This document shows, piece by piece, positions 7,608 to 14,436 of a stretch of DNA of 22,178 nucleotides (position 1 is its first letter; each line of letters starts with the position of its first letter). Location: NCBI GenBank assembly GCA_026989405.1, contig JALSJL010000148.1, positions 1 through 22,178 of the forward strand. Reading direction: 5' to 3'. The position numbers were made by a program, and so were the translations under genes. This stretch comes from Marinosulfonomonas sp. (GTDB lineage: Bacteria > Pseudomonadota > Alphaproteobacteria > Rhodobacterales > Rhodobacteraceae). The notes below the pieces were generated by a model that saw only the letters and a list, made by a program, of their open reading frames with translations, was not told where the DNA came from and ran no database searches.

Positions 7608-8176
7608 GCCGTATCGGGCACAACCACGGGCCGGATTTCGGGGGCGGTGTCAGTTGGCGCCGGCATTGCTGGAAAAAGGCGCGGGCCGAGCTGTTGCCCC
7701 ACCTGCCGATCGAAGTGCTGCGCGGGCGGGTGCGCCGTGCCAGGGAACTGGGGTTGGACTACACCACCTATGCGTCGGTGCGGGCGTCAACCGGGCGGGA
7801 TGTTGTTGGATTTCTGTTTTCAAGCAATGCATTGCGGATGTTTCTTGACCAACGAAAACTGCCCGAAAACCGGGTGAAGAAACTGACCAGCCTGAAGGGC
7901 TGCGCCCGGATTGCGCTGATCAGCGCGCCGTTGAAACCGGCCGATATTCGTGATGCGAACCCCGGTGCGCCGCTGACGATGCGCGCGGCCCCGCAGGCAT
8001 TTGAAAAATGGCCGGCGACACGGGCGCTGGTGTTGCAGGCGCTGGCGTCGGAAAAATTGCCGTCCGACGGGGTGTTGCTGGTTGGCGATACGATATTCGA
8101 GCGCGAATGGTCTGAAGCCGGTCGGCTGGCTGGTTATCTCGGCGCAGACCGCTATTTCGAGGCATTGCCCGCCTGA
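7604..8176 (+). CDS. unrecognised conserved-looking protein in the riboflavin operon
   Basis: I do not recognise a functional domain in this 190-residue basic protein. It begins MSRIGHNHGPDFGG; an N-terminal IGHNxGP-like motif recurs, from memory, in assorted alphaproteobacterial proteins of unknown role. Next come a Trp/Arg-rich helix (VSWRRHCWKKARAELL), an Arg-rich helix (LRGRVRRARELGLDY) and the stretch VVGFLFSSNALRMFL. The C-terminal half contains DGVLLVGDTIFEREW and ends GYLGADRYFEALPA. No signal peptide or membrane segment is visible. Translation starts inside the ribE stop codon (ATGA), so it is almost certainly made together with riboflavin synthase. Codon use resembles its neighbours, and the reading frame is long and GC-biased as expected for a real gene. 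A function linked to flavin metabolism is only inference. Confidence 0.85.
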   Translation: MSRIGHNHGPDFGGGVSWRRHCWKKARAELLPHLPIEVLRGRVRRARELGLDYTTYASVRASTGRDVVGFLFSSNALRMFLDQRKLPENRVKKLTSLKGCARIALISAPLKPADIRDANPGAPLTMRAAPQAFEKWPATRALVLQALASEKLPSDGVLLVGDTIFEREWSEAGRLAGYLGADRYFEALPA

Positions 8177-8207
8177 TCGTGACGGCAGCGGGGGGAAAAG
8201 CGGTCGG

Positions 8208-8246
8208 ATGCCTCCGGCGGGGATATTTCGGAAAAGAAGAAGCCCT
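8208..8246 (-). repeat. half-copy of the intergenic repeat, inverted
   Basis: The minus strand reads CTTCTTCTTTTCCGAAATAT followed by CCCCGCCGGAGG. The first part matches the CTTCTT-GAAA-ATATCC block that starts the elements at 2183 and 14948, but the two-hairpin half is missing. It lies in the 145-base gap between the unrecognised gene and ribB. No FMN riboswitch consensus was seen in that gap. Confidence 0.5.
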
Positions 8247-8321
8247 GTGGATGGTGACACGGAGATACTGGCCAAGGCGCATGAGTTGCGCTATCTGCCT
8301 TTGGCGCGCAAAGGATATGCA

Positions 8322-9428
8322 ATGACCGACGAAACCACGACAGACTACAGCGACGCGATCTCCTCGATCGAAGAGATCATCGAGGATGCCCGCAACGGGC
8401 GGATGTTCATCCTTGTCGACCACGAAGACCGTGAAAACGAAGGCGATCTGGTGATCCCGGCGCAGATGGCGACGCCCGAGGCGATCAACTTCATGGCGAC
8501 CCACGGCCGTGGGCTGATTTGCCTGTCTCTGACCGGCGAGCGGATCGACGCGCTGGGGCTGCCGCAGATGGCTTCGGGCAATTCGTCGCGCTACGATACG
8601 CCGTTCACGGTGTCGATCGAAGCGCGCGAAGGGGTCACGACAGGGATTTCGGCCCATGACCGGGCGCATACGGTGGCGGTGGCGATCGATGCGACCAAGG
8701 GCGCGGCCGACATCGCAACGCCGGGCCATGTCTTCCCGCTGCGCGCCCGCGAAGGCGGGGTGCTGGTGCGCGCCGGCCATACCGAGGCGGCGGTGGATGT
8801 GGCGCGGCTGGCCGGGCTGAACCCCTCGGGGGTGATCTGCGAGATCATGAACGAAGACGGCACCATGGCGCGGCTGCCGGACCTTGTGGCCTTCGCACAG
8901 CGCCACAACCTGAAGATCGGCACGATTTCCGACCTGATCGCCTATCGCCGCCGGCACGATCACCTGGTGAACGAAACCGCGCAAAAAGCCGTGACCTCGG
9001 CCTTTGGTGGCGACTGGATGATGCGGATCTTCACCGATGAAACCCAGGGCACCGAGCATGTGGTGCTGACCAAGGGCGATATCACGACAGATGAGCCGGT
9101 TCTTGTGCGGATGCATGCGCTCAACCCGTTGGAAGACGTTCTGGGCATCGGGCGCTCGGGGTCGGATCTGGAAAATGCCATGCGCGTGATCGCGGGCGAG
9201 GGGCGCGGGGTCGTGGTGCTTTTGCGTGATCCGAAAATGAAAGTGGCCCCGGACACCGCGGTTTCGCCGAAAAAGCTGCGGCAATACGGGCTGGGGGCGC
9301 AGATATTGTCGGCCCTGGGCTTGTCGCGGCTGGTCTTGCTCACCAATTCATCCATGCCCAATGTCGTCGGGCTTGAGGCCTACGGGCTTGAGATCGAGGG
9401 AACGCACCCCATCCCCGAGGAGGGCTGA
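8322..9428 (+). CDS. ribB: 3,4-dihydroxy-2-butanone 4-phosphate synthase with degenerate GCHII-like domain
   Basis: The first domain (about residues 1-215) is DHBP synthase, which converts ribulose 5-phosphate to the four-carbon precursor of lumazine. It shows DHEDRENEGD (33-42), the GRGLICLSLT segment, and HVFPLRAREGGVLVRAGHTE. The second domain (about 225-368) has the GTP-cyclohydrolase-II fold, ending in RQYGLGAQILSALGL. However, the zinc-binding SECLTGD...RCDCG motif is replaced by VRMHALNPLEDVLG, with no cysteines at all in this half. This is the RibBX arrangement, so the protein should not be annotated as bifunctional RibBA. The ATG at 8322 has AAAGGA 7 bases upstream and matches the family start. 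ribH follows after 1 base. Confidence 0.93.
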   Translation: MTDETTTDYSDAISSIEEIIEDARNGRMFILVDHEDRENEGDLVIPAQMATPEAINFMATHGRGLICLSLTGERIDALGLPQMASGNSSRYDTPFTVSIEAREGVTTGISAHDRAHTVAVAIDATKGAADIATPGHVFPLRAREGGVLVRAGHTEAAVDVARLAGLNPSGVICEIMNEDGTMARLPDLVAFAQRHNLKIGTISDLIAYRRRHDHLVNETAQKAVTSAFGGDWMMRIFTDETQGTEHVVLTKGDITTDEPVLVRMHALNPLEDVLGIGRSGSDLENAMRVIAGEGRGVVVLLRDPKMKVAPDTAVSPKKLRQYGLGAQILSALGLSRLVLLTNSSMPNVVGLEAYGLEIEGTHPIPEEG

Positions 9429-9429
9429 C

Positions 9430-9975
9430 ATGGCCAGCGAAGAGAAACACCACGTTCTGGACCTGCCCGGCTTTGACAAGCCGGTGAAGCTGCTGATCGT
9501 GGTCGCGCCCTATTACAAGGACATTGCCGACGGCCTGGTGGCCGGCGCGAAATCCGTGATCAAACAGGCCGGCGCCACATGCGATCTGGTCGAGGTGCCT
9601 GGTGCGCTCGAGATACCAAGCGCCATCCGCATCGCCGACCGGCGGTCGAATTTCGACGGGTTCGTCGCTTTGGGCTGCGTCATCCGCGGAGAGACGACGC
9701 ATTACGACACCGTGTGCAACGACAGTTCGCGCGGATTGATGCTGCTGGGGCTGGACGGGCTGGCGATCGGAAATGGCATTCTCACGGTGGAAAACAAACA
9801 CCAGGCCGAGCAGCGCGCCGACCCGGCAGGCCAGAACAAGGGCGGCGGCGCGGCGGCGGCGGCGTTGCACCTTGTGGCCTTGGGGCGCAAATGGGGGCGC
9901 ACGGGCAAGAAAATGGGCTTTGGCGCAGACAGCATCCTGATTGCCGAAAATGAAGAAGGCCCGACAACTGCATGA
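9430..9975 (+). CDS. ribH: 6,7-dimethyl-8-ribityllumazine synthase
   Basis: RibH condenses the RibD product with the RibB product to give lumazine, the substrate of RibE. The 181 residues contain the expected PGALEIPSAI segment, the active-site strand ALGCVIRGETTHYD with the catalytic-region histidine, and GLAIGNGILTVEN. The ATG at 9430 follows a strong GAGGAGGG ribosome-binding site located within the end of ribB. The C terminus is slightly extended compared with the roughly 155-residue type and is Ala/Gly-rich around GGGAAAAALHL before GRKWGRTGKKMG. The stop codon overlaps the nusB start (ATGA). Confidence 0.96.
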   Translation: MASEEKHHVLDLPGFDKPVKLLIVVAPYYKDIADGLVAGAKSVIKQAGATCDLVEVPGALEIPSAIRIADRRSNFDGFVALGCVIRGETTHYDTVCNDSSRGLMLLGLDGLAIGNGILTVENKHQAEQRADPAGQNKGGGAAAAALHLVALGRKWGRTGKKMGFGADSILIAENEEGPTTA

Positions 9976-10439
9976 AAAAACAATCGAAAAGCCGTCAGAA
10001 GAAATCGGCTGCGCGGCTCTATGCCGTGCAGGCGCTGTTTCAGATGGAAAGCACCGGGCAGACCGTCGAAGCGGTCACGCAGGAATTTGAAACGCACCGG
10101 TTCGGCGCGGTCTACGAGGGCGAGGAAATGGCCGAGGGTGATCCCGCGCATTTCCGGCAGGTGGTTGACGCGGCGGTGAACTGGCAGGCAAGGATCGACC
10201 AGATGACCGACCGGGCGCTGGTTGCGAAATGGCCGATCGCGCGCATCGACCCGACATTGCGCGCCCTGTTTCGTGCCGCCGGTGGCGAGATGCTGGAAAC
10301 CGACACCCCGGCCCGGGTGGCGATCAGCGAGTATGTGGACGTGGCGAAAGCGTTTTTTCCCGACGGCCGCGAAGCGAAATTCGTCAACGCCGTGCTTGAC
10401 CATATGGCCCGCGAGGCGCGGCCGGCGGACTTCGAATAG
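9972..10439 (+). CDS. nusB: transcription antitermination factor NusB
   Basis: NusB binds boxA RNA with NusE (ribosomal protein S10) and supports antitermination of rRNA operons. The 155-residue helical protein has a basic N terminus (MKKQSKSRQKKSAARLYAVQ), where the R-x-x-A-x-QALFQ signature follows, and ends with a typical FVNAVLDHMAR segment. Its ATG at 9972 lies inside the ribH stop codon, so ribH and nusB are coupled, an arrangement widespread in bacteria. It is the last gene of the plus-strand riboflavin block and converges with the MNIO gene. Confidence 0.95.
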   Translation: MKKQSKSRQKKSAARLYAVQALFQMESTGQTVEAVTQEFETHRFGAVYEGEEMAEGDPAHFRQVVDAAVNWQARIDQMTDRALVAKWPIARIDPTLRALFRAAGGEMLETDTPARVAISEYVDVAKAFFPDGREAKFVNAVLDHMAREARPADFE

Positions 10440-10441
10440 GG

Positions 10442-10476
10442 CCGGTTTTCCGGAAGCCTGGCGGCTGACCTGCCGC
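10442..10476. terminator. possible hairpins between convergent nusB and MNIO gene
   Basis: Two small stems occupy the 36-base gap: CCGG-TTTT-CCGG (10442-10453) and GCGGC-TGACCT-GCCGC (10461-10476). The second reaches the MNIO stop codon. Neither has a U tract; a bidirectional transcript-end function is only possible. Confidence 0.3.
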
Positions 10477-11894
10477 TAGCTGGGCGCCGGGTTGAAAGCC
10501 GTGTTCACATCGGCGTCGGGCAGGATTTCCAGCTCCCACTCGGGCGGTTCCGGCGGCTCGGGAAGTCGGGCCTGGGCGAGCGCCTCGAAAACCGGGGCGG
10601 GGTTGCCGGGGAAGACGACGGTGTGCGGTTCGTTTTCCCGCAAGATGGCGACGAGCGCCAGATCGTAGTCCGACAGGCCGGCAAGAAGCGCATCGTTCCG
10701 GCGCTCGGGGCCCAGCCAGTCGACGAAGGCGCGCGCTTCGAGAGGCGCGTAAAGCAACGGTGAAACATCGTTGAAATAGCGCTGCAGCATTGCGGATGCC
10801 GCCGGGCCATCGCGCAGCAGCAGGTAGCGGATCGTCCGGGGCAGGGCGCGCGCCAGCATCGAGCCGCGAAAACTGCGCGCGAGCTTGGCGTAGAGCTTCA
10901 GCGGGTCCGCGTCTTCGGGCCAGGGGTGGCCTGCGGTCGAGTCTTTCCAGACCGCGCGCGTGAGCCTGTCTTCCCAGTCCCGCGGCGACGGCTTGTCAGC
11001 GGTGCGCGCGGATGCGGGTTCTGGCGACGGGCCCGGCGGGGCGTCATCGCAGGCGGTGCCGGCGCAGGCCCATATCTCGCGCAGATCGTCGGTGATCCGG
11101 TCATAGGTCGCCAGGTCGAGATCGTTCATGAAACTGTCATAGATTTCAAAGTTGAGCGCGCCGAGATTGGGCAGGTGGCGGACGATTTCAAGCGACCGCG
11201 CGCGCAGGTCATCGGGCATCGGGCCAGAGTGGGAGTCCAGCCAGTAGCCGTCCATTTCCATGCCGCCCGCCAGGTGCACTTCCCAGACATTTTCAAGCGG
11301 GATGTCGGCCAGAAAGTCATCCATCGAGCAGCGGCCGTTTCTTTCGTTGCAATAGATGTTGTGCAGGTCGAGCAGGATGCCACAGCCGCATTCTTCGACG
11401 ATGCGCGCGACAAAGGCGCCGTCCATCATCTCGAACGGTTTGCGGGCGATGTAGGAGACGCCGGTTTCAATTGCCACCGGGCGCCCGACGGCTTCGGAAA
11501 ACGCGCGGATGTTGGCGGCCGCGATGGCGACGCCTTCCTCGGTCTGTAGCGGGGGCAGGAAAAACCCCGAAGCCCGATGCGGGGTGCCGCCCACGGCCAG
11601 ATGCTCGCTCACCCACGGGCTGTCGAGGCGCTCGGCGGTGGCGCGCAGCAGCGCGCATTGGGCGGGATCGGGCACGCGCGTGCCGCCAAGCGGCATCCCC
11701 ACGGAATGCACAAGCTTGCGCCCCGGCAAGGCTTCAATCAGATCGATGCCGAGGCCGAATTCGAAATACGGCCCGTGGAAGGGATCATCGGCCATCCACA
11801 GGGTCTGCGGCTCGATCTCGATCAGGTCAAGCGCCCCTGGGCGGCGTTGCAGAAAGGGTTGCAATGCCGCCGAAAAGATCATTCCGACCCCCAT
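10476..11894 (-). CDS. DUF692/MNIO-family multinuclear iron enzyme with C-terminal extension
   Basis: A DUF692-type TIM-barrel protein. Known members (MNIOs such as MbnB) are multinuclear non-haem iron oxidases that modify cysteine or other residues of ribosomally made peptides with a partner protein. Likely metal ligands are visible at His63 (KLVHSVGMPLGG), Glu97/His98 (SEH), Glu143 (IETGVSYI), Asp176 and Asn179 (LLDLHN), His207 (EVHLAGG), Asp220/His222 (DSHSG) and Glu250 (FEIYD). A Pro/Ala-rich linker (about 279-304) leads to a roughly 165-residue C-terminal region. Its ALPRTIRYLLLRDG and EARAFVDWL stretches faintly recall the DUF2063-type partner proteins of some MNIO operons. The start is uncertain: ATG 11894 is used here; an in-frame TTG at 11930 would overlap the preceding gene by 14 bases. 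Substrate unknown; the adjacent Cys-motif protein is the obvious candidate. Confidence 0.85.
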   Translation of the reverse strand: MGVGMIFSAALQPFLQRRPGALDLIEIEPQTLWMADDPFHGPYFEFGLGIDLIEALPGRKLVHSVGMPLGGTRVPDPAQCALLRATAERLDSPWVSEHLAVGGTPHRASGFFLPPLQTEEGVAIAAANIRAFSEAVGRPVAIETGVSYIARKPFEMMDGAFVARIVEECGCGILLDLHNIYCNERNGRCSMDDFLADIPLENVWEVHLAGGMEMDGYWLDSHSGPMPDDLRARSLEIVRHLPNLGALNFEIYDSFMNDLDLATYDRITDDLREIWACAGTACDDAPPGPSPEPASARTADKPSPRDWEDRLTRAVWKDSTAGHPWPEDADPLKLYAKLARSFRGSMLARALPRTIRYLLLRDGPAASAMLQRYFNDVSPLLYAPLEARAFVDWLGPERRNDALLAGLSDYDLALVAILRENEPHTVVFPGNPAPVFEALAQARLPEPPEPPEWELEILPDADVNTAFNPAPS

Positions 11895-11916
11895 TTTCGG
11901 GGGCCGGAACGCCGTG

Positions 11917-12363
11917 TCAGCGTCGACCAACGGTCAGGGCCAGTTCTTCGATCCCGAGGTTTGCATCCATCACCAGGCTGCTTTCGACGTTCAGGAACAT
12001 GTCGCAGCCGGTGGCACAGGCCGGGTGGCCGGTGAGCTCTGCGATCCGGTCGATCGCCGCGTAGACTTCCTTGATCTCGTTGGCCGCTTCCGGGGCAATG
12101 CCCACCCGGACCGCGGGCGCGGCACGTCGCGCACTGGCGCGCGACCGGAAAGCCTGAAACGGCTGGGCTTTCCCGCCCAGTTTGTCCGCGATGAAAAAAT
12201 CACGCTGCAACTCGAAAAAGATGTCATGCCCCGAGCAGCACGCCGGGCATCCAAGCTTGTCCAGTATGGATCCTACGGCCTTTTTCAGACTGCCGATGTC
12301 GGCGGCCACCGATGCGGGAAGCGAGACCCTGACGCGATTTGCACTGGTAAATTCCGGTTTCAT
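11917..12363 (-). CDS. two-repeat Cys/His-motif protein, candidate MNIO substrate or partner
   Basis: A 148-residue protein I cannot assign to a characterised family. It consists of two homologous segments, residues 10-63 and 84-137, which align without gaps over 54 positions with 16 identities. Each carries a short metal- or modification-like motif: GCPACCSGHDIF (38-49) in the first and GHPACATGCDMF (112-123) in the second. The Cys and His at the outer positions are swapped between the two. A basic linker (RSRASARRAAP) joins them. No signal peptide is seen. The start is well supported by AGGAGG 8 bases upstream. The gene ends 22 bases before the MNIO ATG (or overlaps its alternative TTG start), so both form one transcription unit. 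Role as MNIO substrate, metal carrier or partner is inference. Confidence 0.85.
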   Translation of the reverse strand: MKPEFTSANRVRVSLPASVAADIGSLKKAVGSILDKLGCPACCSGHDIFFELQRDFFIADKLGGKAQPFQAFRSRASARRAAPAVRVGIAPEAANEIKEVYAAIDRIAELTGHPACATGCDMFLNVESSLVMDANLGIEELALTVGRR

Positions 12364-12371
12364 TTTACAAT

Positions 12372-12377
12372 CCTCCT
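12372..12377 (-). promoter_or_regulatory. strong ribosome-binding site for the Cys/His-motif protein
   Basis: A perfect AGGAGG sits 8 bases before the ATG at 12363 and fixes the start. It is the strongest Shine-Dalgarno sequence of the minus-strand genes here, while the downstream MNIO gene has none visible, which suggests the small protein is made in excess of the enzyme. The 131-base gap to hisE shows no clear promoter. Confidence 0.6.
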
Positions 12378-12494
12378 GTTGTCAATGTGTTCCAAATAGC
12401 ACTGAAATCAGGCGAAAACCGGCACCAAATGCGGCAGAAACGTGGCGCTGGGGGTGCGCCGGATATCAGGTTGAATTGGGTGGGTTCGGTGGGC

Positions 12495-12812
12495 TCAGCG
12501 CCTGGCGCGCGCAGCCTTTTCCTGCAAGCCCGAGGTGCCTTGCCGACGTTCAAGTTCGGCAAGCACATCGGCCAGGGTCACCTCGCGCGCAGCCAGCATG
12601 ACGAGCAGGTGGTAAAGCACGTCGGCGGCCTCGCGCGTCAGGGCCTCGGCGTCGCCCTTGACCGCTTCGATGATCGCTTCAACCGCTTCCTCGCCAAATT
12701 TCTCGGCGGCCTTTTCCGGGCCCTGCGACAGAAGCTTTGCCGTCCAGCTGCTGTCCGGGTCGGCCGATTTGCGCGCCTCGATCGTGGCCGCCAGTTCTTC
12801 GAGCGGGTTCAT
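12495..12812 (-). CDS. hisE: phosphoribosyl-ATP pyrophosphatase HisE
   Basis: HisE hydrolyses phosphoribosyl-ATP to phosphoribosyl-AMP, the second step of histidine synthesis. The 105-residue all-helical protein shows the MazG-like metal-binding segment KFGEEAVEAIIEAVKGD and the ADVLYHLLVML helix. It is a stand-alone HisE; HisI is not in the window. The ATG at 12812 overlaps the hisF stop codon (ATGA). The open frame continues upstream within hisF in another phase, but that part is not coding. It is the last his gene here, followed by the MNIO operon on the same strand. Confidence 0.95.
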   Translation of the reverse strand: MNPLEELAATIEARKSADPDSSWTAKLLSQGPEKAAEKFGEEAVEAIIEAVKGDAEALTREAADVLYHLLVMLAAREVTLADVLAELERRQGTSGLQEKAARARR

Positions 12813-13570
12813 GTGAGCCTCACGGGGATGCCGGCTGCGTTCATGTGCTGCTTGACCTCGTTGATGGTGAAGGTGCCGAAGTGAAACACCGAAGCGGCCA
12901 GCACTGCGCTGGCATGACCCTCGCTCACGCCTTCCACGAAGTGATCCAGCGCGCCGACCCCGCCCGAGGCGATCACCGGCACATCGACCGCATCGGCAAT
13001 GGCGCGGGTGAGCGCGATATTGAACCCCGCCCTGGTCCCGTCGCGGTCCATGCTCGTCAGCAGAATTTCGCCGGCGCCTTTCTCTGTGACGGTTCGGGCA
13101 AACTCGACCGCGTCGATACCGGTTTCGCGCCGCCCGCCGTGGGTAAAGATCTCCCATTTGCCGGGGGCGACGGTCTTGGCGTCGATGGCCACCACGATGC
13201 ACTGGCTGCCGAACCGGTCGGCGGCCTCGGCCACCACGTCCGGGTTGGCAACGGCGGCCGAGTTGAACGAGACCTTGTCGGCGCCGGCCAGCAGCAGGTC
13301 GCGCACGTCCGCGTGGCTGCGCACGCCGCCGCCGATGGTCAGCGGCATGAAGCATTGCTCGGCGGTGCGGGTGACAAGGTCGAACATGGTGCCGCGGTTT
13401 TCCTCGGTTGCCATGATGTCGAGGAAACACAGCTCATCCGCGCCGGCCGCATCATAGGCGCGCGCGCTTTCCACCGGGTCGCCCGCGTCGATCAGATCGA
13501 CGAAGTTGACGCCCTTGACCACGCGGCCCTCGGCCACGTCGAGACAGGGGATGATGCGGGTTTTCAGCAT
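12809..13570 (-). CDS. hisF: imidazole glycerol phosphate synthase subunit HisF
   Basis: HisF is the cyclase subunit that uses ammonia from HisH to form imidazole glycerol phosphate and AICAR. The 253-residue beta/alpha barrel begins MLKTRIIPCLDVAEGRVVKG, with catalytic Asp11, and has the second catalytic aspartate in ILLTSMDRDGTRAG. The phosphate-binding segments PLTIGGGVRS and VIASGGVG are present. It starts one base after the hisA stop codon and overlaps hisE by 4 bases, so hisA-hisF-hisE are tightly coupled. Confidence 0.97.
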   Translation of the reverse strand: MLKTRIIPCLDVAEGRVVKGVNFVDLIDAGDPVESARAYDAAGADELCFLDIMATEENRGTMFDLVTRTAEQCFMPLTIGGGVRSHADVRDLLLAGADKVSFNSAAVANPDVVAEAADRFGSQCIVVAIDAKTVAPGKWEIFTHGGRRETGIDAVEFARTVTEKGAGEILLTSMDRDGTRAGFNIALTRAIADAVDVPVIASGGVGALDHFVEGVSEGHASAVLAASVFHFGTFTINEVKQHMNAAGIPVRLT

Positions 13571-13571
13571 G

Positions 13572-14294
13572 TCAGTCTTTCAATATCGCCAGCGCTTCGG
13601 CCAGATCAATCGCGCCATCATAAAGCGCGCGCCCGGAAATGGCGCCATTCAGCCGGGCGCCACAGTTTTTCAGCGCGATCAGGTCATCCAGCGAAGACAC
13701 GCCACCCGAAGCGATCACCGGAATGGACACGGCATTGGCCAGTGCGGCGGTGGCCTCGATGTTCGGGCCGCGCATGGCACCGTCGCGGTTGATGTCCGTG
13801 TAGATGATCGCGGCAACGCCGGCATCTTCGAAGGAGCGCGCCAGATCGGTGACCTCGACATCGGTCTCCCTGGCCCAGCCCTCGGTCGCCACTAACCCGT
13901 TTCGGGCGTCGATACCGACAGCGACACGGCCCGGAAAAGCGCGCGCGGCCTCGCGCACGAGGCCGGGATTTTCAACCGCGACGGTGCCAAGGATGACCCG
14001 CGCCAGCCCCTTGGACAGCCAGCGCTCGATGGTGGCCATGTCACGAATGCCGCCGCCCAGTTGGGCCGGGACGCTGATCTGCGCAAGGATATCCTCAACG
14101 GCGGCCGCATTCACGGGCTCTCCGGCAAACGCGCCGTTGAGGTCGACAAGATGCAGCCATTCGCAGCCGGCATCCTGAAACGCACGCGCCTGCGCTGCCG
14201 GGTTGTCGTTGAACACGGTTGTCTGGTCCATGTCGCCCCTGAACAGGCGCACGCACTGGCCGTCTTTCAGGTCGATGGCGGGGTAGAGGATCAT
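13572..14294 (-). CDS. hisA: phosphoribosylformimino-AICAR-phosphate isomerase HisA
   Basis: HisA isomerises ProFAR to PRFAR, feeding HisF/HisH. The 240-residue barrel starts MILYPAIDLKDGQCVRLFRG, with catalytic Asp8, and carries the second catalytic aspartate in IIYTDINRDGAMRGPN. Phosphate-binding loops AQLGGGIRD and PVIASGGVSS are present. The ATG at 14294 is set by the family start; the reading frame extends 23 codons further upstream without homology. It diverges from the DUF2147 gene and heads the hisAFE block. Confidence 0.96.
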   Translation of the reverse strand: MILYPAIDLKDGQCVRLFRGDMDQTTVFNDNPAAQARAFQDAGCEWLHLVDLNGAFAGEPVNAAAVEDILAQISVPAQLGGGIRDMATIERWLSKGLARVILGTVAVENPGLVREAARAFPGRVAVGIDARNGLVATEGWARETDVEVTDLARSFEDAGVAAIIYTDINRDGAMRGPNIEATAALANAVSIPVIASGGVSSLDDLIALKNCGARLNGAISGRALYDGAIDLAEALAILKD

Positions 14295-14381
14295 GGTCTG
14301 GCCCGTTGTGGCGGTTGTCGGGTATTCTTTGGCAGACAGTGCGCGAAATTGCAAAGGGTGCAAGTCGACCCAAGGTCAGCC

Positions 14382-14411
14382 TTGCCCGGATTTGCGCTCA
14401 TGGTGCATAGT
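14382..14411 (+). promoter_or_regulatory. possible promoter of the DUF2147 gene
   Basis: TTGCCC (14382-14387) and CATAGT (14406-14411) are separated by 18 bases and lie 25 bases before the start codon. Each hexamer matches four of six consensus positions, so the call is tentative. The rest of the 142-base divergent region shows no clear hisA promoter. Confidence 0.3.
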
Positions 14412-14436
14412 GAGCAGACAATTCAGGGAGAGAGAC

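Noticed and set aside
8177..8321. FMN riboswitch upstream of ribB
   Set aside because: I looked for the conserved AGGG..GGGGTGAAA and ACCGGCGGT blocks here and before ribE; only a repeat-like CCTCCGGCGGGG was found.
7920..9284. 454-codon minus-strand open frame opposite ribB
   Set aside because: It is antisense to ribB, which carries all its family motifs; composition is shadow-like with no recognisable domain.
10476..11894. Annotation of the DUF692 protein as a sugar isomerase or endonuclease-type barrel
   Set aside because: The SEH, ETGVSY, LLDLHN and VHLAGG segments are those of DUF692/MNIO iron enzymes.
12380..12385. TTGACA as a -35 box for the Cys/His-motif gene
   Set aside because: It is only 16 bases before the start codon and next to the AGGAGG; a -10 at normal spacing would fall inside the gene.
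12813..13430. Long in-frame extension of hisE through hisF
   Set aside because: Arg/Gly-rich out-of-phase reading of hisF; HisE starts at MNPLEEL with an ATGA overlap.
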